Origin: Verrucomicrobiia bacterium
GTDB taxonomy: Bacteria > Verrucomicrobiota > Verrucomicrobiia > Limisphaerales > Pedosphaeraceae
NCBI GenBank assembly: GCA_036268055.1
Contig: DATAUW010000020.1
Coordinates: 1-63,550, forward strand
Direction of reading: 5' to 3'
Length of the DNA: 63,550 nt
Both the position numbers and the translations under genes were made by a program. A model generated the notes under the pieces. It saw only the letters and a program-made list of their open reading frames with translations, was not told the origin of the DNA and made no database searches. Every line of letters starts with the position of its first letter. Within the stretch, counting starts at the first letter, position 1. Positions 35,829 through 45,541 of this stretch are shown in pieces.

Positions 35829-38030
35829 CTATTTCACGAGATAATATTTCTCGGTATATTCCTTGACCATGCGGCGGGTGCTGTATTGCGGAACCAGCGT
35901 GGCCATCGCGCGGCGGATCATTTGAATCCACTTGCGCGGAAGGCCCTCGGCATCGCGGTCGAAGAAGGTTGGAATGACCTGCTCGGTGAGCGCGGAATAA
36001 AGATTCGCGCTGTCCACGCGGTCCTGCTCGGCGACGGAATCAGAATTCGAATCCGTGCCGATGGCAAAACCATTCGTGCCGTCGTAGCCTTCGCGCCACC
36101 AGCCATCGAGGATGCTCAAATTCAGGCAGCCGTGACAGCCCGCTTTCATGCCGCTGGTGCCCGAAGCTTCAAGTGGCCGTCGCGGATTGTTCAGCCAAAT
36201 ATCGCAGCCCGAAACCATCTGGCGCGCGACGTGCACATCATAGTTTTCGATGAACACCAGATGCCCCTGCATATCGCTGAATTTGCTGAGGTGAATAATA
36301 TGCTGGATGAAACGCTTGCCATCGTCATCGCGCGGATGCGCCTTACCCGCGAAGATGAATTGAATCGGACGCTGGCGGTCGCGCGCGAGCTTCACGATAT
36401 TTTCGAGTTGCTGGAAAATCAGCGGCGCGCGTTTGTAAGTCGCGAACCGGCGCGCGAAACCGATGGTGAGCGCGTCGGCATTGAGCAGTTGATCAAGTGC
36501 AATGAAATCGCCTTGCGCATTGCGTTGGCCCTGAATGGCGAGCCGGCGCCGGGTGAATTCGATCAGTTCGCGGCGGAGGCGATAACGCAACGCCCAAAGT
36601 TCTTCATCGGAAATAAATGTCGGATCGAGAAGTTTTTTCCACAATTCCGGTGAATTGATCGCCTTGTCCCAACTCGTGTCCGCATTTCCCTGCCAGAAAC
36701 GCGTGGTATCACCCGAGCCACTTTCAGCGCCGCCCGCCGCGGTTTGGCTGAGCTTGCTTCTCCAGAAACGCCGCACCGGACCTTTCATCCAGCCGAGCAA
36801 ATGAATGCCGTTGGTGATATGGCCGATCGGAACCTGCTCAACGGGCACGTTCGGATAAAGCGGCTGCCACATGTGGCGGCTGACTTCGCCGTGCAACTCG
36901 CTCACGCCGTTCGCGGCGCGAGAGGCTTTCAACGCGAGCACCGTCATGCAAAACGGTTCGTGTTCGTCCTTGGGATTCACGCGGCCGAGCGCAAGCAAAT
37001 CCTTCATAGGCAGCTTGAGCATGCTTGCGTATTTATGCAGCGCGTAATCCATCAAGTCTGGCGTGAAGCGATCATGCCCCGCCTCGACCGGCGTGTGCGT
37101 GGTGAAGATACATTGCTTGCGCGTCTCGGCGAGGGCGTCCGCGGCGCTTTTGCCTTCGGCCATTTTTTCGCGCATCAATTCCAGAGTAAGAAATGCCGCA
37201 TGGCCTTCGTTCATGTGATACACCGCCGGCTGCAAACCCAGCGCGCGCAAAAGACGGATGCCGCCGATGCCGAGCAAAATTTCCTGCATGATGCGCGTGG
37301 TACTGTCGCCGCCGTAAACGCGCAAGGTCAGGTCCTTGAAATGCTGCGGATTTTCCGGGCGGTTGGTGTCGAGCAAATACACCGGATTGCGCCCCACGTT
37401 CACGCGCCACACCTGGAAGAACACCTGCGTCATCGTGATATCCACCGTGAGCAGGAGCGGTTCACCCTTGGCATCGAGCACGGGCTCGATCGGAAGATTT
37501 TTCGGATTGAGCAGCGTGTAATATTCCGTCTGCCAGTTGTCCTGGTTGATGGCTTGCTGGAAATAACCTTCGCGATAAAACAAACTGATGCCCGTAAAAC
37601 CCAGGCCCAGGTCGCTGGCCGATTTAGCATGGTCACCGGCAAGGATGCCGAGACCGCCGGCGGCGATGGGAAGCGTTTCGTGAAAACCGAATTCCGCGGA
37701 AAAATAGGCGACCGGATTTTTTAACAGGCTGGGCGCGTGCTGCTGCGCCCAGGTGTTTTGGTCGTTCATGTAGGCATTGAAATTATCCAGCACCCGGCGG
37801 ACGCGTCCGCAGAAATCGGCTTCCTGAAGCCGGACGCGCAATTCGTAAACCGAAACTTCGCGCAAGACGGCGACGGCATTGTGATAGAGATTTTGCCAAC
37901 TGCGCGGCGACAATTCCTGGAACAGTTCCTGTGCTTCCTGGTCCCAGGTCCACCAGATATTATGGGCTAGTTTGTTCAGTCCCACGACCAACTCGTTCAG
38001 CTCGGCAGGCGTAAGCGGGGTTTTGCTCAT
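35829..38030 (-). CDS. glgP: Alpha-glucan (glycogen) phosphorylase, GT35
   Basis: 733 residues, the short GT35 type with an N-terminal DUF3417-like region (LAHNIWWTWDQEAQELFQEL). Phosphate and substrate-site segments include YFSAEFGFHETLPIAAGGLG, THTPVEAGHDRF and GHITNGIH. The PLP lysine lies in EASGTSGMKAGCHGCLN. It releases glucose-1-phosphate from glycogen or maltodextrin in the cytoplasm. The start MSKTPLTPAEL is an ATG at 38030. The spacer downstream carries the inverted repeat above. No other glycogen genes occur in the window. Confidence 0.94.
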   Translation of the reverse strand: MSKTPLTPAELNELVVGLNKLAHNIWWTWDQEAQELFQELSPRSWQNLYHNAVAVLREVSVYELRVRLQEADFCGRVRRVLDNFNAYMNDQNTWAQQHAPSLLKNPVAYFSAEFGFHETLPIAAGGLGILAGDHAKSASDLGLGFTGISLFYREGYFQQAINQDNWQTEYYTLLNPKNLPIEPVLDAKGEPLLLTVDITMTQVFFQVWRVNVGRNPVYLLDTNRPENPQHFKDLTLRVYGGDSTTRIMQEILLGIGGIRLLRALGLQPAVYHMNEGHAAFLTLELMREKMAEGKSAADALAETRKQCIFTTHTPVEAGHDRFTPDLMDYALHKYASMLKLPMKDLLALGRVNPKDEHEPFCMTVLALKASRAANGVSELHGEVSRHMWQPLYPNVPVEQVPIGHITNGIHLLGWMKGPVRRFWRSKLSQTAAGGAESGSGDTTRFWQGNADTSWDKAINSPELWKKLLDPTFISDEELWALRYRLRRELIEFTRRRLAIQGQRNAQGDFIALDQLLNADALTIGFARRFATYKRAPLIFQQLENIVKLARDRQRPIQFIFAGKAHPRDDDGKRFIQHIIHLSKFSDMQGHLVFIENYDVHVARQMVSGCDIWLNNPRRPLEASGTSGMKAGCHGCLNLSILDGWWREGYDGTNGFAIGTDSNSDSVAEQDRVDSANLYSALTEQVIPTFFDRDAEGLPRKWIQMIRRAMATLVPQYSTRRMVKEYTEKYYLVK

Positions 38031-38202
38031 AGGTTTTCAAGTTCAACGATTTCAGGTTCAAGTTCAATTCAAGTGGCGTTGCGCCCTCACAACCGACCAT
38101 TAAAAGCTAGTTACGCGATGGAAGCTCCGCAAACAAAATCCATCGCGCGAGTGAGATTTGTTTTCGCGCGCGGCGGCCTTGTGGTAACTTGCGCACGCGT
38201 TT

Positions 38203-39009
38203 GTGAAAAAATACTGGCACGTCCTCAACATCGGCATACAGAACAACCTGACCTATCGGGTGAATTTTCTGTTTCGCACCGTGTTCGGCTTCGTGCCGCT
38301 GCTGGCCACGATTTATCTCTGGCGCGCGGTCTATGCCAGCAAACCCGCGGGCGCGGACGTGGGCGCTTATTCGTTGGCGGAAATGACGTCCTATTATCTC
38401 ATCATCACCGTCGTAGATGCGCTCACGGCGGTCAGCGAGGACGACTGGCAAATCGCCGCCGACATCAAGGATGGCAACATCAGCCAATTCCTGGTCAAAC
38501 CGATCAATTACCTCAATTACCGCCTGTGCCTGTTTTTTTCGAGCCGGCTCATCTACATGATGGTCGCGGCAATTCCGCTGGGAATTTTTATTTTTTGCCT
38601 CCGAAAATATTTCGTGCTGCCAGCCGAGCCGGCCAATGTGTTCTGTTTTTTCCTGTCGGTCGGCTTGACCGGGCTGCTGCAATTTTTCACCTCGTACGCG
38701 ATGGCGATGCTGGCGTTTTGGGTGCTCGAAGTCTCAACCTTCATTTTCATCCTGTTCGCGTTTGAATACATCGCGAGCGGACATTTGTTTCCGCTGGATA
38801 TTTTGCCGGTGGGTTTGCAACACGTCCTCGCCTTCACGCCGTTTCCGTATCAAATGTATTTTCCCGTGAGTATATATATGGGACGCATCACCGGCGATGC
38901 CCTCGTGCGCGGCTTGATCATCCAATTTGGCTGGGTGGTGCTGGCGTATTTGATCGCGCGCGTCGCGTGGTATCGCGGCATCCGGCATTACTCGGCGGTG
39001 GGCGGTTGA
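38203..39009 (+). CDS. ABC-2 type transporter permease
   Basis: 268 residues starting at GTG 38203, with six hydrophobic segments (for example TVFGFVPLLATIYLW and FFTSYAMAMLAFWVL). The sequence begins MKKYWHVLNIGIQNNLTYR, typical of ABC-2 permeases of the COG4587 kind. It forms a pair with the next gene, only seven bases away, and the two probably make a heterodimer. The expected ATPase gene is not in the window on either side. Cargo unknown. Confidence 0.8.
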   Translation: MKKYWHVLNIGIQNNLTYRVNFLFRTVFGFVPLLATIYLWRAVYASKPAGADVGAYSLAEMTSYYLIITVVDALTAVSEDDWQIAADIKDGNISQFLVKPINYLNYRLCLFFSSRLIYMMVAAIPLGIFIFCLRKYFVLPAEPANVFCFFLSVGLTGLLQFFTSYAMAMLAFWVLEVSTFIFILFAFEYIASGHLFPLDILPVGLQHVLAFTPFPYQMYFPVSIYMGRITGDALVRGLIIQFGWVVLAYLIARVAWYRGIRHYSAVGG

Positions 39010-39016
39010 ACAATGG

Positions 39017-39859
39017 ATGAGCATGGCGAACGACGAAACAAAGGTAGCGCAGATGGAAGCGAATTCGCTGGGGCGATATTTGGGCATCTACGGCGCGCTC
39101 TGGAAAAACTCCGTCGCTCGCGAGATGAGTTTCAAATCGAATTTTCTCCTCTGGCTGCTTGTGGAATTTCTTTGGTTCGGCCTGCAACTCAGTTTCATCG
39201 GCGTGATTTTTTTGCACACGGAAAATATCGGCACCTGGACGAAATGGGAAGTCGTGCTGCTCGTCGGCGCAAGCCATTTCATCCAGCAGATTTTTCAATC
39301 GTTCTTTCTCGTGAACTGCACGAACCTTTCCGAGATGGTGCGGACGGGCAAGCTGGATTTTCTTTTGCTGCTGCCGGTGAACCCGCGCTTCATCATTTCC
39401 TTGCGGCAAGTGGACCTCGGCGGATTCGTTAATGCCACCTCAGCCGTTGCGATCATGGTGTTTTGCCTGCACAAACTCCATGTCGTCCCCGGCGCGATGC
39501 AGATTGCCAGTTTTCTGCTGCTGTGCATTGCGGGAATCTTGATTCATTATTCGCTCATGTTCCTGCTGGCGGGGCTGAGTTTTTGGACGGTGCGCGCGCA
39601 GGGAATCGTCTGGGGCTATTACAATTTATTCAACATCGCGCGCATGCCGGACGAGGCCTTCGGCGGATTGTTCAAGGCGTTTTTCACCTTCGCGATTCCC
39701 ATGCTTTTGGTTTCAAACGTGCCGGTACGCGTGCTGCTGGAAAAAATCAGTTCGCCAAAGCCGATGCTCTTGCTGGTGGCGATGTGCGGAGTATGCTGGT
39801 GCGTATCAGAGTGGGGCTGGCGTCAATCCATCAAACGATATACGAGCGCGAGTTCGTGA
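39017..39859 (+). CDS. ABC-2 type transporter permease, partner subunit
   Basis: 280 residues, six hydrophobic segments, COG3694-like: LGIYGALWKNSVAREMSFKSNFLLW, then NLSEMVRTGKLDFLLLLPVNPRF before the third segment. That 'G.LD..L..P' loop is conserved in this permease class. Start ATG 39017, with an alternative ATG at 39023. Translated directly after its partner. The ATPase must be supplied from elsewhere. Confidence 0.8.
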   Translation: MSMANDETKVAQMEANSLGRYLGIYGALWKNSVAREMSFKSNFLLWLLVEFLWFGLQLSFIGVIFLHTENIGTWTKWEVVLLVGASHFIQQIFQSFFLVNCTNLSEMVRTGKLDFLLLLPVNPRFIISLRQVDLGGFVNATSAVAIMVFCLHKLHVVPGAMQIASFLLLCIAGILIHYSLMFLLAGLSFWTVRAQGIVWGYYNLFNIARMPDEAFGGLFKAFFTFAIPMLLVSNVPVRVLLEKISSPKPMLLLVAMCGVCWCVSEWGWRQSIKRYTSASS

Positions 39860-39868
39860 CGGATTTTT

Positions 39869-39965
39869 AACCGCGGAGACACGGAGGCGCGGAGAAAAGC
39901 GAGGGAATACTAGCTCTTTTTCTTCCCAAAAATCAGTGTTTCTTCCGTGTTCAATCCGTGGCTAA
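39869..39965. repeat. Interspersed repeats between ABC permease and lysS
   Basis: Two elements. A GC-rich block CCGCGGAGACACGGAGGCGC (39870-39889) belongs to a 'GGAGACACGGAGG' word that I know as common in planctomycete/verrucomicrobial spacers. Then GTGTTCAATCCGTGGCTAA (39947-39965) shares 14 bases with 35798-35811. It ends three bases before the lysS stop codon. Confidence 0.6.
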
Positions 39966-39968
39966 AAA

Positions 39969-41735
39969 TTATTTCGGCTTCATCTGCGGAAACAAGATGA
40001 CATCGCGGATACTTTCCTGACCGAGCAACATCATGCAGAGGCGGTCTATGCCCATGCCCATGCCTCCCGCGGGAGGCATGCCGTGTTCGAGAGCAACAAG
40101 AAAATCTTCATCGAGTTTTTGCTGCTCGCCGCCGGCCTGATGCTCGAGGCGTTCACGCTGTTCGACGGGGTCGTTCTGTTCAGAATACGCGGGCGCAACT
40201 TCCTGGCCATTGATGCAGCATTCAAAAACTTCCACCGTGCTCGGATCGTCAGGCGAAAGTTTCGCGAGTGGCACGAGTTCCTTGGGCAAGTGCGTGACGA
40301 ACGTCGGCTGGATCAAAGTCGGCTCAATAAGTTTTTCAAAGATCGCGCCGGTAACTTCAAAGTCTTCGTATTCTTTTCCGATCTCCGCGCCAAGGGTAAC
40401 GGCGCGTTCTTTGCGGGCTTCGGGAGAAATCTCAAACCAATCGGCCCCCGCTTTTTCGCGCACGAGGTCTTTGTATCTTACTCTACGCCAAGGTCTTTTA
40501 AGATCGATTTTTTTGGACTTTGATAGCGCATCAAATCTATTAATGGCATTTTTATAATTATTTGATATTTGGTCGAAAGACTTTAATGACCATTCGGTCA
40601 GTTTCCAGTTTAATGAATCCGCAATTATGAAGTATTGCGCTCGTATTTGCTCACTTAAATATACATTTGCCCGTTGAACCCAATCATTGAATGGTTCTTC
40701 TCGAGATTGTGCAATAATGTCTTTCAACCATTCTCGTAGTTCTGTTAAAGCTCCTAAGTGCGAAGATTCAACCCCTTTAGAATTTGTTTCTGTCGCGAAT
40801 TTATCTAGGTTGTTAAGAAGCGTCTGAAGGATTCCGATAGCTTCAGATTTGTCTGCGTGTAAGATTATCAATGTTCCAAGGGCTTTTTCCGCGACATGTG
40901 TCACTAACGACTCTACCAGCTCCATCATCGTCTCGTAATCGCCGTAAGCCTGATACGCCTCGAGCATGGTAAACTCGGGATTGTGTTTGCGCGAGAGGCC
41001 TTCGTTGCGAAAGTTTTTGCCGATCTCAAAAATCTTATCAATGCCGCCGACGAGCAGGCGTTTGTGATAAAGCTCAATGGCGATGCGCAAATAAAAATTG
41101 CAGTTGAGCGCGTTGTGCTTCGTGACGAACGGCGCCGCCGCCGCGCCGCCGGGGATGTTTTGCATCATGGGCGTCTCGACTTCGACATAACCGCGCGAAT
41201 GGAAAAAATTGCGGATCTCCCGCACGACGGCGCTGCGTTTAAGAAACGTATTCTTAACTTCCTCGTTCGCCATCAGGTCGAGATAACGCTGGCGATAGCG
41301 AATCTCGGTGTCTTCAAGCCCATGCCATTTGCCGGGCGGCGGGCGCAAAGCTTTCGCGAGAATAACAAACGACGCCATCTTAACCGAAGGCTCGCCGGTC
41401 TTCGTGGTAAACATCGTGCCGATGACGCCGATGAAATCGCCAAGGTCGAGGTGTTTGAAAATGTCGAATTGCTCATCGCCCAGCGCCTGTTTTTGCGCAT
41501 AGACCTGCACACGACCGCTTTGGTCGCGAACGTCAATGAAGATGCTCTTGCCCATTTCGCGGTGCGCAGTGATGCGCCCGGCAATGGCGACCTCGCGGTT
41601 CTCGACGTAGTTGGAGCGGGCGCCATCGCAGGTTTCGGTCGGGGTAAATTTATTGGCGAAAGGGTTGATGCCCTTCGCTTGCAGCGCGGCGAGCTTGGCC
41701 TTGCGCTGTTCGATCAATGAGTTCGTTTCGTCCAT
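39969..41735 (-). CDS. lysS: Lysyl-tRNA synthetase, class II, with a large internal insertion
   Basis: 588 residues from ATG 41735 (usual class II LysRS about 490-510). The N-terminal OB fold ([20 protein letters not shown]) is followed by class II motif 1 ([14 protein letters not shown]), motif 2 ([20 protein letters not shown]) and motif 3 ([16 protein letters not shown]). Between [12 protein letters not shown] (residues 278-289) and [16 protein letters not shown] (from 410) lies an extra block of about 119 residues, where relatives have some 10-20. That block is AT-rich and unlike its surroundings. The frame is intact and all motifs are present, so the enzyme is probably active. It is divergent from purN. 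Confidence 0.93.
   Translation of the reverse strand: MDETNSLIEQRKAKLAALQAKGINPFANKFTPTETCDGARSNYVENREVAIAGRITAHREMGKSIFIDVRDQSGRVQVYAQKQALGDEQFDIFKHLDLGDFIGVIGTMFTTKTGEPSVKMASFVILAKALRPPPGKWHGLEDTEIRYRQRYLDLMANEEVKNTFLKRSAVVREIRNFFHSRGYVEVETPMMQNIPGGAAAAPFVTKHNALNCNFYLRIAIELYHKRLLVGGIDKIFEIGKNFRNEGLSRKHNPEFTMLEAYQAYGDYETMMELVESLVTHVAEKALGTLIILHADKSEAIGILQTLLNNLDKFATETNSKGVESSHLGALTELREWLKDIIAQSREEPFNDWVQRANVYLSEQIRAQYFIIADSLNWKLTEWSLKSFDQISNNYKNAINRFDALSKSKKIDLKRPWRRVRYKDLVREKAGADWFEISPEARKERAVTLGAEIGKEYEDFEVTGAIFEKLIEPTLIQPTFVTHLPKELVPLAKLSPDDPSTVEVFECCINGQEVAPAYSEQNDPVEQRERLEHQAGGEQQKLDEDFLVALEHGMPPAGGMGMGIDRLCMMLLGQESIRDVILFPQMKPK
40512..40868 (-). other. AT-rich in-frame insertion domain within lysS
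   Basis: Residues about 290-408 of LysRS. By direct count, GC is 27% at 40501-40560, 35-40% for 40561-40800 and 42-45% up to 40920, against about 62% at 40141-40200 and 70% at 41101-41160. The peptide is mostly helical and polar, with Trp residues in [19 protein letters not shown] and LNWKLTEW. It has no intein splice motifs, no Cys/HN ends and no homing endonuclease. I recognise no family. Confidence 0.8.
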
Positions 41736-41864
41736 AAGGATACGCACATGAAACACGGACACGCCGCGGATGTCCAAGATTTTGATGCATTAATATATGG
41801 GGCGGACAGCGACAAAATATTTTTGCCTGTTGTCAGTGGCGGGAGAGCGTTGTATGAGAAGCGT

Positions 41865-42491
41865 ATGGGCGATGGGCGAACATTTCGGATCGGTGTGCTG
41901 GGTTCAGGCAAAGGCTCGAACTTTGTGGCTATCGCGGACGCGTGCGCGGCGGGCGCGATTCCCGCGGAAGTGGCGGTCGTGATCAGCGACGTGGCGGACG
42001 CCTTGATCCTCGAACGCGCGCGCGAACGGCAGCTTCCCGCGCAATTTATTTCGCCGGGGAAATTTCGCACGAAACTGGATGAAGACGCGGAGAAGGCATT
42101 TATCGGCGCGTTGCAATCGGCGCAAGTGGATTTGGTTGTGCTCGCGGGATTCATGCGGATACTCAAGGGCGAATTTTTACGGGCGTTTGCGCAACGGGTG
42201 GTGAATATTCATCCGGCGCTGCTGCCGTCGTTTCCCGGGCTCGAAGCGTGGAAACAGGCGCTCGATTATGGGGTGAAAGTCACCGGCGTGACCGTGCATC
42301 TCGTGGATCAGGGCGTGGACACCGGGCCGATTCTCGCCCAGCAAACCGTCCCCGTGCTGGATGGCGACACCCCGGCGACGCTGCACGCGCGCATCCAGGA
42401 GGCAGAGCGGACGTTGTACCCAAAAACGATTGCGGCATTGGCGCGGGGACAGGTGACCGTTCAGGGACGTCGGACGATTGGAGTCAGTTAA
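41865..42491 (+). CDS. purN: Phosphoribosylglycinamide formyltransferase PurN
   Basis: 208 residues from ATG 41865; the longer frame back to 41748 lacks conservation. It transfers formyl from 10-formyl-THF to GAR in purine synthesis. Signature residues: [12 protein letters not shown] for phosphate binding, [16 protein letters not shown] with the catalytic Asn and His, and the Asp in [13 protein letters not shown]. Divergent to lysS with 129 bases between start codons. A short hairpin and T run follow at 42599. Confidence 0.93.
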   Translation: MGDGRTFRIGVLGSGKGSNFVAIADACAAGAIPAEVAVVISDVADALILERARERQLPAQFISPGKFRTKLDEDAEKAFIGALQSAQVDLVVLAGFMRILKGEFLRAFAQRVVNIHPALLPSFPGLEAWKQALDYGVKVTGVTVHLVDQGVDTGPILAQQTVPVLDGDTPATLHARIQEAERTLYPKTIAALARGQVTVQGRRTIGVS

Positions 42492-42598
42492 AAATTAAAA
42501 TAACGGAAAGATTTGCATCCAAAATGATCGAAGAGGCGTTACGTCTGCGTTGACTAAACCAGCGCATTTTTACGAGCCGAAAAAATTTTGATTGGGAT

Positions 42599-42623
42599 GG
42601 CCGGTTGACATTCGGCCTTTTTT
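42599..42623 (+). terminator. Candidate intrinsic terminator after purN
   Basis: GGCCG (42599-42603) pairs with CGGCC (42613-42617) and TTTTTT follows. The stem is short (5 bp) and lies 108 bases after the purN stop, so confidence is moderate. Confidence 0.45.
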
Positions 42624-42701
42624 ACGCCAGTTTCCCACACTCAAATAAATAGGGTTGGAAGGGAAAGCCGGTTCGGAAGCATGCGCGGAAGATTTTAAAA
42701 A

Positions 42702-45515
42702 ATGGGAAAAGCATTGATCATAGCGGAAAAACCCTCGGTCGCCAGCGACATCGCCAAGGCGTTGGGAGGTTTTAAGAAATCGGAAGATTTCTTCGAGAGC
42801 GACCGTTATGTGGTGTCTTCCGCCGTGGGCCATCTACTGCAACTGTCCGTGCCGGACGAATTCGAAGTGAAGCGCGGCAAGTGGACCTTCGCGAACCTGC
42901 CCGTCATCCCGCCGCACTTTGATCTCAAGCCCATCGAGAAAACCGAGTCGCGGTTGAAGGTGCTCACGAAGCTCATCAAGCGCAAAGATATTGACTCACT
43001 CATCAACGCTTGCGACGCCGGGCGCGAAGGCGAATTGATTTTTCGTTACATCATCCAGCACGCGCACGTGGAAAAACCGATCCAGCGCCTGTGGCTGCAA
43101 TCCATGACTCCGGCGGCGATCCGCGACGGCTTTGAGCATCTGCGCACAGACGCGGACATGATTCCGCTGGCGGATGCGGCGACGTGCCGCTCGGAATCGG
43201 ATTGGCTGATTGGCATCAACGGCACGCGCGCCATGACGGCGTTCAATTCAAAGACTGGCGGCTTTCATCTGACGACGGTGGGCCGGGTGCAGACGCCGAC
43301 GCTGGCGATTTTGGTTGAGCGCGAGGAGAAGATCAAAAAATTTGTCGCGCGCGATTTCTGGGAAATCCACGGAACCTTCGGCGCGAAGGCCGGGCAATAT
43401 GCCGGACGCTGGTTCGACGAAAAATTTTCACGCGAGAAAAAAGAAGGTGATGAACATCAGCGCGCCGAACGCCTCTGGAACAAAAATGCCGCCGATGCCA
43501 TTCGTGAAAAATGCCTCGGGAAACCGGGCATCGTCACCGAGGAAAGCAAACCCGCGACGCAGCTTTCGCCATTATTATATGACCTGACCAGTTTGCAGCG
43601 CGAGGCAAACGGTCGTTTCGGCTATTCCGCAAAGAACACGCTCGGCTTGGCCCAAGCACTTTACGAAAAGCACAAAGTCCTGACCTATCCCAGAACGGAT
43701 TCGCGCGCGTTGCCGGAAGATTACGTAGCGACCGTTAAGAAAACGATGGCCACGCTGGCGGATGCCACCGGCTACAGTACGTTCGCCGACCAGATTTTGA
43801 AGTCCGACTGGGTCAGGCCGAACAAGCGCATATTTAATAATGCAAAAGTGTCGGACCATTTTGCGATTATCCCCATCGGACCGCCGCCGAAGAATTTGAC
43901 CGAGCCTGAACAGAAACTTTACGACCTGGTCACGAAACGGTTTCTCGCGGTGTTTTATCCGGCGGCAGAATTTTTGGTCACGACGCGCATCACCCGTGTT
44001 GAGAGTGAGCCATTCAAGACTGAAGGCCGCGTGATGGTCAATGCCGGCTGGATGACCGTCTATGGTCGCGACGCGGAAACCGACGAAACACCGACGCTCG
44101 TGGCCGTCGAGGCGAACGAATCGGTGAAGACCGAGAACATCGAAGTCCAGGGGCAGCAGACCAAACCCCCGGCGCGCTTCTCGGAAGCGACGTTGCTCGG
44201 CGCGATGGAAGGCGCGGGCAAATTGATTGAGGACGAGGAGTTGCGCGAGGCGATGATCGAGAAAGGCCTCGGCACGCCCGCGACGCGCTCGACGATCATC
44301 GAAGGTTTGATTTACGAGAAATATGTTTTGCGCAACGGCCGCGAATTGCAGCCGACCGCGAAAGCGTTCTCGATCATCACGCTCTTGCGCGGATTGCAGA
44401 TCCCGCAGTTGTGCTCGCCGGAATTGACGGGCGAATGGGAATTCAAATTGAACCTGATGGCGCGCGGCAAAATGAAGCGCGATCAGTTCATGCAGGAAAT
44501 CGCCGATGCGACGCGGGACATCGTGGCGAAAGCCAAGAGCCACGAGAGCGACACCGTGCCGGGCGATTACGGCAAGCTGAATGTGCCGTGCCCGAAATGC
44601 GGCGGCGAGATTCTGGAAAATTATAAAAAATTCCAGTGCCAGAAATGTGATTTTGCGCTTTGGAAAATCGTCGCGGGGCGGCAGTTGGAAATTTCTGAAG
44701 TTGAAGAACTGATCAAGCTCGGCAAGGTGGGCCCGTTGCAGGGTTTCCGCAGCAAGCAGGGTTTTCCCTTCGCGGCGATCATCAAAATGGGGCCGGAATT
44801 CAAACCGGAATTCGATTTCGGCAACGACCAGTCGAAGGATGGCGAGGCCGCCGCGCCGGTGGATTTCACGGGCAAGGAGCCGCTGGGCAAATGTCCGAAG
44901 TGCGGCTCGCGCGTGTTCGACACCGGCATGAAATATGTCTGCGAGAAGGCCGTTGGCCCGGACAAGACCTGCACCTTCACGACCGGGAAAATTATTTTGC
45001 AGCAGACCATTGAACCCGCGCAGGTGGTGAAATTATTGACCGAAGGCAAGACGGATTTGTTGAAAGGTTTCGTCTCGAAGAAAAATAATCGCAAATTCGA
45101 GGCGCGGCTAATCTTGAAGGATGGCGGGACGGCCTTTGAATTTGCGCCGCGTGAAAAGAAGGGCAAAGGCAAAGATGGCGCGCCGAAGGAGCCGATGCCG
45201 AAAATTGATTTCACCGGCAAAGAAGTCGTCGGCAAATGTCCCAAGTGCGGCGGGCGAGTATTCGATACGGAAGAGGGTTACATCTGCGAGAATTCGCAAC
45301 TCGACGCTAAGCCGTGCAAGTTCAAGAAGATCAGCAAGGAACTTTTGCAGCAGCCGATTGACCACGCGCAGGCGGAAAAATTACTGGCGAATGGCAAGAC
45401 GGATTTGCTCGAAAAATTTATTTCCAAGGCCGGGCGTCCGTTCCCCGCGTATCTGGTGATGGATAAAACCGGCAAAGTTTCGTTCGAGTTTCCGCCGCGC
45501 GAGGGCGAGGGCTGA
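42702..45515 (+). CDS. topB: Type IA DNA topoisomerase (TopB-like) with C-terminal zinc repeats
   Basis: 937 residues. The Toprim domain has IIAEKPSVASDIAKAL (E9) and NACDAGREGELIFRY. The active-site tyrosine is Y329 in LTYPRTDSRALP. The end of the catalytic core reads MIEKGLGTPATRSTIIEGL. From about residue 630 there are three C-terminal units, each with CPKCGG-type zinc motifs and a Toprim_Crpt-like module (LLTEGKTDLLKGFVSKKNNRKFEA). This layout fits topoisomerase III-like enzymes rather than E. coli TopA. It relaxes negative supercoils or decatenates DNA. A recombinase gene follows by 26 bases. Confidence 0.9.
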   Translation: MGKALIIAEKPSVASDIAKALGGFKKSEDFFESDRYVVSSAVGHLLQLSVPDEFEVKRGKWTFANLPVIPPHFDLKPIEKTESRLKVLTKLIKRKDIDSLINACDAGREGELIFRYIIQHAHVEKPIQRLWLQSMTPAAIRDGFEHLRTDADMIPLADAATCRSESDWLIGINGTRAMTAFNSKTGGFHLTTVGRVQTPTLAILVEREEKIKKFVARDFWEIHGTFGAKAGQYAGRWFDEKFSREKKEGDEHQRAERLWNKNAADAIREKCLGKPGIVTEESKPATQLSPLLYDLTSLQREANGRFGYSAKNTLGLAQALYEKHKVLTYPRTDSRALPEDYVATVKKTMATLADATGYSTFADQILKSDWVRPNKRIFNNAKVSDHFAIIPIGPPPKNLTEPEQKLYDLVTKRFLAVFYPAAEFLVTTRITRVESEPFKTEGRVMVNAGWMTVYGRDAETDETPTLVAVEANESVKTENIEVQGQQTKPPARFSEATLLGAMEGAGKLIEDEELREAMIEKGLGTPATRSTIIEGLIYEKYVLRNGRELQPTAKAFSIITLLRGLQIPQLCSPELTGEWEFKLNLMARGKMKRDQFMQEIADATRDIVAKAKSHESDTVPGDYGKLNVPCPKCGGEILENYKKFQCQKCDFALWKIVAGRQLEISEVEELIKLGKVGPLQGFRSKQGFPFAAIIKMGPEFKPEFDFGNDQSKDGEAAAPVDFTGKEPLGKCPKCGSRVFDTGMKYVCEKAVGPDKTCTFTTGKIILQQTIEPAQVVKLLTEGKTDLLKGFVSKKNNRKFEARLILKDGGTAFEFAPREKKGKGKDGAPKEPMPKIDFTGKEVVGKCPKCGGRVFDTEEGYICENSQLDAKPCKFKKISKELLQQPIDHAQAEKLLANGKTDLLEKFISKAGRPFPAYLVMDKTGKVSFEFPPREGEG

Positions 45516-45541
45516 CGCGCGCCGCCGCTTTACTTCTGAGC

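Noticed and set aside
38114-38147. 8-bp hairpin CGCGATGG/CCATCGCG between glgP and the ABC permease
   Set aside because: No U-run on either strand and an 18-nt loop; may be incidental.
40512-40868. Intein in lysS
   Set aside because: The insert has no Cys/Ser start, no HN end and no intein block motifs, and is shorter than typical full inteins.
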